From contig CALBPV010000089.1 in NCBI GenBank assembly GCA_937899265.1, positions 1 through 33,746 of the forward strand: DNA of 33,746 nt. The letters run 5' to 3'. The notes under the pieces were generated by a model. That model saw nothing but the letters and a program-made list of their open reading frames with translations, had not been told where the DNA came from and did no database searches. This stretch comes from an uncultured Bacteroidales bacterium (lineage in GTDB: Bacteria > Bacteroidota > Bacteroidia > Bacteroidales > UBA3663). Below are positions 15,722-22,803 of this stretch, in pieces (position 1 is the first letter of the stretch; every line of letters begins with the position of its first letter). Made by a program: the position numbers and the translations under genes.

Positions 15722-15747
15722 GTATTTTGACTTGTGGAAGTCAGAAC

Positions 15748-15918
15748 TTAAGCCTCAGCGATAGCTTCGTTGGGGCAAGTGGCCTCACAAGCGCCGCAAT
15801 CGATGCAAGCATCTGCGTTGATGGAATAAACATCACCCTCAGAGATTGCTTCAACGGGGCATTCACCGATACAAGAACCGCAAGCTACACACTTGTCGGC
15901 AGCAATAACACGTGCCAT
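15748..15918 (-). CDS. Small 2[4Fe-4S] bacterial-type ferredoxin
   Basis: This 56-aa electron carrier has two classical cluster motifs: CVACGSCIGECP (about 10-21) and CIDCGACEATCP (about 38-49). The start MARVIAADKC at 15918 is chosen for its normal length; the frame stays open to 16086 only through AT-rich leader. It has its own promoter and leader of about 100 bases. It is a plausible acceptor for oxidoreductases such as IorAB, whose alpha subunit lacks its own ferredoxin domain, but nothing in the sequence ties it to that enzyme specifically. Confidence 0.95.
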   Translation of the reverse strand: MARVIAADKCVACGSCIGECPVEAISEGDVYSINADACIDCGACEATCPNEAIAEA

Positions 15919-16020
15919 AGTTAAAAAGTTTAGTTTAGAAGAAAATAGTACTGATAATAAATAAGTATTACGGCCCTCCTGTTGGACTCTTGCAAGCCCG
16001 GCACTGGGTCGTAATGCGCT

Positions 16021-16053
16021 GCAAATATAGAACAAAATCGGAAAACTACCAAA
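16021..16053 (-). promoter_or_regulatory. Promoter of the ferredoxin gene
   Basis: On the minus strand TTTG (16053-16050), 20 bases, TATATTTGC (16029-16021) matches the Bacteroidota consensus. The transcript would carry about 97 bases of leader before the ATG at 15918. Confidence 0.7.
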
Positions 16054-16096
16054 CATTTTGGAGAAAAAATGCATTTTTAGGCACATTTTTTCGATT

Positions 16097-16132
16097 TTTG
16101 TGCGTCATTTTCAAAAAAAACATTATATTTGC
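16097..16132 (+). promoter_or_regulatory. Promoter of the CstA-family transporter gene
   Basis: TATATTTGC (16124-16132) is a good -7 element 55 bases upstream of the ATG. The nearest TTTG (16097-16100) is 23 bases away, slightly longer than the usual 19-20. The region is back to back with the ferredoxin promoter. Confidence 0.55.
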
Positions 16133-16187
16133 GGCATTATTTTCAAGAAAAACAAACAAAATAATACAATTCTGAAAGACCAAGGAA

Positions 16188-17609
16188 ATGGTTAGCTTTT
16201 TAATTGCTCTTGCAGCCCTCATTTTGGGCTATTTTATTTACGGCAAATTCATTGCCTTTGTCATGAAGCCTGACCCGAACCGCCAGACCCCGTGTTACAC
16301 TCGCCAGGACGGCATTGATTACATTCCGATGCCGACATGGAAAGTTTTTATGATTCAATTTCTCAACATTGCCGGCTTGGGTCCCATCTACGGCGCTATC
16401 ATGGGAGCTCAGTTCGGTACGGCATCCTATCTGTGGATAGTGTTCGGCACCATCTTTGCCGGCGCGGTACACGACTACACGTCTGCAATGGTTTCCCTGC
16501 GTCACGACGGTGAGAGTCTGCCCGAAACGGTGGGTCGTTATCTCGGAATGAACACCAAACGTGTGATGTTGGTCTTCACAGTGGTTCTGCTCATCCTTGT
16601 CGGTGCCGTTTTTGTGAGCGGTCCTGCCAGTCTGCTGGCACAGCTTACGCCCGGCTGGCTCAATTCCTATGTTTGGATTGTCATTATTTTCCTCTACTAC
16701 ATCGTTGCCACACTGCTTCCGGTCGATAAAATCATCGGCAAGATTTATCCTTTGTTTGCCTTCTGCCTGCTCTTCATGGCAGTAGGTCTTCTGGGTTACA
16801 TCCTCGTGAAGCAACCCGAACTCCGCGAAATTTGGGACGAACCCGTTTTCGGAGACAAATACAATACCGACATGATTTTCCCGATGATGTTCATCTCCAT
16901 CGCCTGCGGAGCCATTTCGGGATTCCATGCCACGCAGTCGCCCATGATGGCGCGCTGCTTGAAAAACGAACGTCTGGCACGTCCCTGCTTCTACGGCGCA
17001 ATGGTGACCGAAGGTATCGTGGCCCTCGTTTGGGCTGCTGCTGCCACTTGGTTCTATCATCAGTACGGCACAGAGGGTGCCACAGGAGCATCTGTGGCAA
17101 AGGCCGTCAGCGAGGAGTGGTTGGGCACATTCGGTGCCGTTCTTGCCATCATCGGCATTGCTGTGGCTCCCATCACATCGGGCGACACCGCACTGCGTTC
17201 GGCCCGTATGATTATCTCGGACTTCTTCCACATAGAGCAGAAGTCGATGTCGAAGCGTCTGATTATCTCTGTTCCGATTTTTGTGGTGACGGCAGTCATT
17301 CTCTGGTGGAGTCTCAGCAATCCCAAGGGCTTCCAGACCCTGTGGCGTTATTTCGGCTGGAGCAACCAGACGCTCTCGGTCTTCACGCTGTGGGCCGTTA
17401 CGGTTTACCTGATGCGCAATTCGCGCTGGATGTGGGTGACCTTTTTCCCTGCTGTTTGGATGACCTTCGTCTGCACAACTTATATTCTGGTGGCTCCCGA
17501 AGCTTTGGAAATCAACTACACCGTCGGTGTCTGCATCGGTGCCGTCATTGCCGTTGGCTCGGCCATCGCGGGACTGGTATATTACAACAAGGTGAGAAAA
17601 GAACGATAA
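16188..17609 (+). CDS. CstA-family carbon-starvation / peptide or pyruvate transporter
   Basis: This 473-aa integral membrane protein of the CstA family has at least ten hydrophobic segments. Family features include LNIAGLGPIYGAIMGAQFG (about 59-77), AGAVHDYTSAMVSLRHDGES (about 91-110), CGAISGFHATQSPMMARC (about 240-257) and APITSGDTALRSARM (about 325-339). It is the short form, lacking the C-terminal extension of E. coli CstA (about 700 aa). Family members import peptides or pyruvate during carbon limitation; the substrate here is not determinable. recG begins 16 bases after its stop, so the two are probably co-transcribed. Confidence 0.88.
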   Translation: MVSFLIALAALILGYFIYGKFIAFVMKPDPNRQTPCYTRQDGIDYIPMPTWKVFMIQFLNIAGLGPIYGAIMGAQFGTASYLWIVFGTIFAGAVHDYTSAMVSLRHDGESLPETVGRYLGMNTKRVMLVFTVVLLILVGAVFVSGPASLLAQLTPGWLNSYVWIVIIFLYYIVATLLPVDKIIGKIYPLFAFCLLFMAVGLLGYILVKQPELREIWDEPVFGDKYNTDMIFPMMFISIACGAISGFHATQSPMMARCLKNERLARPCFYGAMVTEGIVALVWAAAATWFYHQYGTEGATGASVAKAVSEEWLGTFGAVLAIIGIAVAPITSGDTALRSARMIISDFFHIEQKSMSKRLIISVPIFVVTAVILWWSLSNPKGFQTLWRYFGWSNQTLSVFTLWAVTVYLMRNSRWMWVTFFPAVWMTFVCTTYILVAPEALEINYTVGVCIGAVIAVGSAIAGLVYYNKVRKER

Positions 17610-17624
17610 ATTCCCCCGAACGTT

Positions 17625-19712
17625 TTGGCGGATTTGCAGTATATCCCGGGAGTAGGCCCCCGTCGGGCCGCCCTGCTCCAACAAGAGCTTCACATTTCGA
17701 CGATGGAGGAGCTCTTGACTTATTTCCCTTACCGCTATGTGGATCGCTCCCACATCTTCCGCATTGACGAGATAGACGGTGCGATGCCCTATATCCTGTT
17801 GCAAGGAAGGTTTTCCAACTTCCAGGAGGTGGGGAAGGGAACCCGCGGGCACAGGATAACCGCCTGGTTCTCGGACCATACGGGTTCCATAGAATGTGTG
17901 TGGTTCAAGGGCCTGAAGTATGTGGAAAATATCTCGACCGAGAAGCAGTACATCATCTTCGGAAAACCGCAGCCCTTCAACGGACGCCTCAATATCACCC
18001 ATCCCGACATCGAAGCCATCAAGAGCGGTGACGATGCCGAGGACTACGAGGGACTGATGCCGATGTACAACACAACAGAGGCGATGAAACGGGCCGGACT
18101 CACCACCAAGAGCATGGCGAAAATCATAGCCTCGGCTCTCGACAGTCACGTGGCACCTTTCGCCGAGACGTTGCCGGCCTATCTCCTGGAGAGTCAGCAT
18201 CTGACGGACCGCAATCACGCCATCCGCGAGATGCACCGTCCGTCAGATCCCGATACGCTCCGCCGTGCACAATACCGATTCAAGTTTGAAGAACTGCTTT
18301 ATCTGCAGCTCTACCTGGTACGCAATTTCAAACTTCGGCAACAGACTTTGGCGGGCTTCCGTTTCCAGACCATCGGAAAGGCGTTCAACGACTATTATCA
18401 CTATTGTCTCAAATTCGAGCTCACGGGAGCCCAGAAACGAGTGGTGCGTGAAATCCGTACCGATGTGGGGTCGGGCCGTCAGATGAACCGTCTGCTGCAG
18501 GGCGATGTGGGTTCCGGCAAAACGCTTGTGGCCCTGCTCTCGATGCTGATGGCCATAGACAACGGATACCAGGCATGCCTCATGGCTCCGACGGAAATCC
18601 TTGCGGCCCAACATTACGACAACCTGCATGCCGACCTGGAACGCATCGGCGTGAGCTGTGCACTACTGACCGGCTCCACCCGAAAGAAGCAGCGCGAACT
18701 GATAGCCCAGGGGCTGGAAGACGGGACGCTCAAAATACTCATCGGCACGCACGCACTGATAGAGCCCACCGTGAAGTTCTGGAATCTCGGAATGGTCATC
18801 ATCGACGAGCAGCACCGTTTCGGTGTGAAACAAAGGTCGATGCTGTGGGCCAAAAACACCCGACCTCCACACGTCCTCGTGATGACGGCCACCCCCATCC
18901 CGCGTACGTTGGCAATGACGGTTTACGGCGACTTGGATGTCTCGGTCATCGACGAACTTCCCCCCGGACGCAAACCCGTAGAGACCATCCATCGGTTCGA
19001 CAATCAACGGGAAGGTCTCACCAGGGGCATAGCCTCGCAGCTGCGCGAGGGTCGGCAGGTGTATGTGGTCTATCCCCTCATCGAGGAAAACGAGAAGATG
19101 GCCTACCGCAATGTGGAACAGGGTTTCCTCGACACACAGCGTGCCTTTCCCGATTGTCACGTCGTAATGGTTCACGGCAAGATGAAATCCAAAGACAAGG
19201 AGTACGCCATGCAACGTTTCGTCTCGGGAGAAGCCCAGATTATGGTGGCCACGACCGTGATTGAAGTGGGCGTGAATGTGCCCAATGCCTCAGTGATGGT
19301 GATAGAGAGCGCCGAACGTTTCGGTCTTTCCCAATTGCATCAGCTACGCGGACGTGTGGGACGAGGAGCCGACCAAAGCTATTGTATTTTGGTGACCAAA
19401 CCCAACCTTGCCGAGGAGACCCGCAAACGCATCGAAATCATGTGCCACACGACCGACGGATTCGAAATCGCAGAAGCCGACATGCAGATGCGAGGTCCGG
19501 GCGACATAGACGGAACCCTCCAGAGCGGTCTTGCTCTCGACCTCAAGGTGGCCAATGTGGCCCGCGACGGGCAGATTCTGCAGGCATCGCGCGACATTGC
19601 CAAACAGATTATCGACAGCGACCCAATGCTCGAACACGGCGACAACGCCATTCTCCGTCGCAGGATGGATGTGCTCTTCGAACACAACGTCGATTGGGGA
19701 AGAATCAGTTAG
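17625..19712 (+). CDS. recG: ATP-dependent DNA helicase RecG, non-ATG start
   Basis: RecG reverses stalled forks and processes branched DNA. The 695-aa product has the wedge (OB) domain in the first third, Walker A QGDVGSGKT near residue 291, the DEQH box IIDEQHRFGVKQR near 392, MTATPIPRTLAMT, TTVIEVGVNVPNA and the QLRGRVGRG motif VI. Homology at the N-terminus (LQYIPGVGPRRAALL) begins before the first ATG (17703). The only in-frame choices between the cstA stop and that segment are ATT at 17610 and TTG at 17625 or 17634, so a TTG start at 17625 is proposed. Length is normal for RecG. A strong terminator follows. Confidence 0.93.
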   Translation: MADLQYIPGVGPRRAALLQQELHISTMEELLTYFPYRYVDRSHIFRIDEIDGAMPYILLQGRFSNFQEVGKGTRGHRITAWFSDHTGSIECVWFKGLKYVENISTEKQYIIFGKPQPFNGRLNITHPDIEAIKSGDDAEDYEGLMPMYNTTEAMKRAGLTTKSMAKIIASALDSHVAPFAETLPAYLLESQHLTDRNHAIREMHRPSDPDTLRRAQYRFKFEELLYLQLYLVRNFKLRQQTLAGFRFQTIGKAFNDYYHYCLKFELTGAQKRVVREIRTDVGSGRQMNRLLQGDVGSGKTLVALLSMLMAIDNGYQACLMAPTEILAAQHYDNLHADLERIGVSCALLTGSTRKKQRELIAQGLEDGTLKILIGTHALIEPTVKFWNLGMVIIDEQHRFGVKQRSMLWAKNTRPPHVLVMTATPIPRTLAMTVYGDLDVSVIDELPPGRKPVETIHRFDNQREGLTRGIASQLREGRQVYVVYPLIEENEKMAYRNVEQGFLDTQRAFPDCHVVMVHGKMKSKDKEYAMQRFVSGEAQIMVATTVIEVGVNVPNASVMVIESAERFGLSQLHQLRGRVGRGADQSYCILVTKPNLAEETRKRIEIMCHTTDGFEIAEADMQMRGPGDIDGTLQSGLALDLKVANVARDGQILQASRDIAKQIIDSDPMLEHGDNAILRRRMDVLFEHNVDWGRIS

Positions 19713-19720
19713 CACTCAAA

Positions 19721-19750
19721 AGAAAAGCACCCCGGGCGGGGTGCTTTTCT
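19721..19750. terminator. Bidirectional terminator between recG and cellobiose phosphorylase
   Basis: AGAAAAGCACCCC, loop GGGC, GGGGTGCTTTTCT is a near-perfect palindrome with a 7-bp G/C-rich core stem flanked by A and T tracts. It lies 9 bases after the recG stop and 18 bases beyond the convergent phosphorylase stop, so it serves both. Confidence 0.9.
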
Positions 19751-19767
19751 TAATTTGGAGCGGGGGT

Positions 19768-22206
19768 TTACATCGTGACTTCCACCACATGCTTTCCGGG
19801 AGTGTAGGGGAGAATGTTGCCCTCCACGGGTTTGCCGTCGAGCTTAACGGACTTGACACCGTGCTGTGAACCCTCAGGGTTGTGGACGGTGATGTCGTAC
19901 TCGGCATCGCGGAAACGGCGATGGACGCTGTACTTGCGTGCGGTTGCGGGAAGACAGGGATCAATCATAAGACCATCGTAGGAAGGCTTGATGCCCAAAA
20001 TGAACTGCGAGACGGTGTACCACATCCAGGCAGCCGTACCCGTGAGCCACGAATTCTTGCCTTCGCCGGGACGGAAGGCGTCTTTGCCGGCCACCATTTG
20101 GCAGTTGACGTATGGTTCCACCTTGTGGAGCTCTGCATATTTCTCCTCGACGTAGGAAGGAAGAATCTTCATGTAGTGGTTCCATGCATCCTGACCGCGT
20201 CCGGCCAACGTTTCGCCTATGATGACCCATGGATTGTTGTGGCAGAAGATGCCTGCATTCTCCTTGTAGCCCTCGGGATAGGATGAAATCTCGCCCATCT
20301 CGACGTGATAGACCGTATAGGCGGGATTGTTGAGCACGATGCCGTGTTCGCATTCGAGTCGTTCCTTGACGCTGTCCAAAGCTTTGGCGACGAGACCCTT
20401 GTCTGCTCCGATTTGGGCCATCGTACACCAGCCCTGACTCTCGATGAAGATTTTGCCCTCTTCATTTTCGTCAGAACCTATCTTGTTGCCATAGAAATCG
20501 TAGGCGCGGAGATACCAGTTGCCGTCCCAGCCGTACTGCTCGACGGCACGGTTCATGGCATCGACTTCCTTTTGGGCACGTTCGGCTTCGTCGTTCTTGC
20601 CGAGTTTGCGGCAGAGTTCCACGTAATCCTTGCCCGTCACCACGAAGAGACCGGCAATCATGAGCGACTCGGCTTTGGAGCCTTCGCTCTTGTTCTCGGT
20701 GGTCTGGAAACTCTCGTTGGGGTCCCACGAGAAGCAGTTGAGGTTGAGGCAGTCGTTCCAGTCGGCACGGCCGATGAGCGGCAGGCGGTGGGGACCGAGG
20801 TTCTTGACCACATGGTCGAAGGAAACTTTGAGATGTTCGAAGAGAGTGACCTCCGAACCTTCCTTGTTGTCGAAAGGTACCATCTCATCGAGAATGCCGT
20901 AGTCGCCCGTCTCTTTGATGTAGGCCACTGTGCCGAAGATGAGCCAGCAGGGGTCGTCGTTGAATCCGCCGCCGATGTCGTTGTTTCCGTGCTTGGTGAG
21001 GGGCTGGTACTGGTGGTAACAACCGCCGTCGGGGAACTGGGTCGAAGCGATGTCGATGATGCGCTGGCGGGCACGTTCGGGAATCTGGTGAACAAAGCCC
21101 ACGAGGTCCTGATTGGAGTCGCGGAAGCCCATGCCGCGTCCGATGCCGCTCTCGAAGAACGATGCTGAACGCGAGAAACAGAACGTAATCATGCACTGAT
21201 ATTGGTTCCAGATGTTGACCATGCGGTCGAGTTTGTCGTTGCCGGTGCTGACGGTGTAGATATTGAGGAGTTTGTCCCAATAAGCGTTCAGTTCGGCAAA
21301 AGCACGATCGACCTTCTCTGTCGTATCGAACTGCTCAATCATCGCCTTCGCGCGTACCTTATTAATAACCTGCGGAGCGGAGAACTTCTCTTCCTGTGGA
21401 TTCTCGACATAGCCGAGCAGGAAGACAAAGTCCTTGCTTTCGCCGGGCCGCAGAGTCACCTCGATGTAGTGAGAAGCGATGGGGCTCCAACCGTGGGCAT
21501 GGCTGTTGCGGGGTTTGCCTTCCATCACGGCCTGCGGCTCGGAGAATTCGTTGTAGAGGCCGATGAATGTCTCGCGGTCGGTGTCGTAGCCCTGCACGGG
21601 AACGTTGACCGAGTAGAAGGCATAGTGGTTGCGTCGTTCGCGGTATTCGGTCTTGTGGTAAATCACAGAACCCTCAATCTCCACTTCTCCGGTCGAGAAG
21701 TTACGCTGGAAATTCTCCATGTCGGTGGCAGCGTTCCATAGACACCATTCCTGGAAGGAGAAGAGTTTGAGGCTCTTGGTCTCGGAGGAGAGATTCTTGA
21801 GCGTGAGCTTCTGAATTTCGCCCCAAGTGCCGAGGGGGACGAAGAAGAGTACGGAGGCCTCGACATCCTTCTTGCGGCCCGTGATGCGGGTGTAGTTCAT
21901 ACCATGACGGCACTCGTAGAATTCGAGCGGTGTCTTGCAAGGTTTCCATCCGGGATTCCACACCGTGTCGCCGTCCTTGACATAGAAGTAGCGACCGCCG
22001 TTGTCGATGGGCACCGAGTTATAGCGATAGCGTGTGATGCGGCGGAACTTGGCATCCTTGTAGAAAGAATAGCCGCCGGCCGTGTTGGAGATAAGGGAGA
22101 AAAAGTCCTCGTTGCCCAAATAGTTGATCCAAGGCCAAGGGGTCTTCGGGTCGGTGATGACATATTCGCGATGGGCATCGTCGAAGTGTCCGAATTTGTT
22201 AGCCAT
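19768..22206 (-). CDS. cbp: Cellobiose phosphorylase (GH94)
   Basis: This cytoplasmic enzyme splits cellobiose with phosphate into glucose 1-phosphate and glucose, saving ATP. The 812-aa product is collinear with characterised cellobiose phosphorylases from the start (FGHFDDAHREYVITDP) to the end. Key regions are RDSNQD (362-367) in the glucose-binding site, GGFNDDPCWL (413-422) and GRADWNDCLN (479-488), in which Asp485 corresponds to the catalytic general acid (Asp490 in the Cellvibrio gilvus enzyme, as I recall it). No signal peptide. It starts 1 base after the DUF4924 stop. No cellobiose transporter or cellulase lies nearby; the gene is the last of the run that starts with parA/parB. Confidence 0.93.
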   Translation of the reverse strand: MANKFGHFDDAHREYVITDPKTPWPWINYLGNEDFFSLISNTAGGYSFYKDAKFRRITRYRYNSVPIDNGGRYFYVKDGDTVWNPGWKPCKTPLEFYECRHGMNYTRITGRKKDVEASVLFFVPLGTWGEIQKLTLKNLSSETKSLKLFSFQEWCLWNAATDMENFQRNFSTGEVEIEGSVIYHKTEYRERRNHYAFYSVNVPVQGYDTDRETFIGLYNEFSEPQAVMEGKPRNSHAHGWSPIASHYIEVTLRPGESKDFVFLLGYVENPQEEKFSAPQVINKVRAKAMIEQFDTTEKVDRAFAELNAYWDKLLNIYTVSTGNDKLDRMVNIWNQYQCMITFCFSRSASFFESGIGRGMGFRDSNQDLVGFVHQIPERARQRIIDIASTQFPDGGCYHQYQPLTKHGNNDIGGGFNDDPCWLIFGTVAYIKETGDYGILDEMVPFDNKEGSEVTLFEHLKVSFDHVVKNLGPHRLPLIGRADWNDCLNLNCFSWDPNESFQTTENKSEGSKAESLMIAGLFVVTGKDYVELCRKLGKNDEAERAQKEVDAMNRAVEQYGWDGNWYLRAYDFYGNKIGSDENEEGKIFIESQGWCTMAQIGADKGLVAKALDSVKERLECEHGIVLNNPAYTVYHVEMGEISSYPEGYKENAGIFCHNNPWVIIGETLAGRGQDAWNHYMKILPSYVEEKYAELHKVEPYVNCQMVAGKDAFRPGEGKNSWLTGTAAWMWYTVSQFILGIKPSYDGLMIDPCLPATARKYSVHRRFRDAEYDITVHNPEGSQHGVKSVKLDGKPVEGNILPYTPGKHVVEVTM

Positions 22207-22207
22207 T

Positions 22208-22765
22208 TTATTCTATATTATTGGTTTGTTGTTTGTCTTCTTTGTATTTCTCTGCCAAGAGGGCGACAAACTTGGAAATCTGGGACATGGCACCCAGAGT
22301 TTCGCGGCTCACTTCCTTACCTTGCAGACGCAGCATCAGAAGGCCGTAGAGCGCTGTGAAGCAGGTCTCGAGTTCGCCTTGAGGATGTTCTCCCTGATGG
22401 GAACGCAACTCCACAATGGTGGGCAGCGTGGAGTAGTAGGCCGACGTGTAGATGGCGTCTTCACCGCTCCGGAGCAAGCGCTGGTGGAGGTCGGTGAGGT
22501 CGGCCAGAACGACTTCGTTGATTTGCAGATGTCCGCTCTCGCGTTTGCCTTCTGTGAGCATCATTGCCGCCAGGTCGTGATACCACTGGCGGATGGCTTT
22601 TAGTGTTTCTTCGGTGACACCTTCCATGCTGACGAAGCGCGCTACGAGCAGCTCGTCGATTTTGTCGTCATCTATCTGGCAGGCGCGCAGCATATCTTCC
22701 ACCTGCCACATGTATAGCAGGTATTCGGCGATATTTTCCTTGCGTTTGGCTTGAGCTATTAACAT
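22208..22765 (-). CDS. DUF4924 family protein
   Basis: The 185-aa helical soluble protein begins MLIAQAKRKENIAEYLLYMW, the start typical of the Bacteroidota family DUF4924, whose function is unknown. It has no signal peptide or membrane segment. It sits between the RelA/SpoT homologue and the phosphorylase. A run of eight C (minus strand) lies 3 bases upstream of its ATG, which may affect expression if its length varies. Confidence 0.75.
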   Translation of the reverse strand: MLIAQAKRKENIAEYLLYMWQVEDMLRACQIDDDKIDELLVARFVSMEGVTEETLKAIRQWYHDLAAMMLTEGKRESGHLQINEVVLADLTDLHQRLLRSGEDAIYTSAYYSTLPTIVELRSHQGEHPQGELETCFTALYGLLMLRLQGKEVSRETLGAMSQISKFVALLAEKYKEDKQQTNNIE

Positions 22766-22768
22766 AAA

Positions 22769-22803
22769 GGGGGGGGATGTTTCTTTTTGGAGGGGGGGCG
22801 GGG
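22769..22803. repeat. Homopolymeric G tracts between RelA/SpoT and DUF4924 genes
   Basis: The 38-base gap contains G8 (22769-22776), GG-A-G7 (22789-22798) and C-G4 (22799-22803). On the coding minus strand these are C tracts, the first directly upstream of the DUF4924 start. Such tracts are prone to slipped-strand mispairing. Confidence 0.75.

Noticed and set aside
18140..18160. parS-like CACGTG in recG, and another near 23848
   Set aside because: Only the central CACGTG-like core is present; the flanking arms do not match the 16-bp parS palindrome.
16200..18236. 678-aa minus-strand open frame opposite cstA and recG
   Set aside because: It lies antisense to two clear genes with strong motifs; its composition is that of a shadow frame arising from codon bias.
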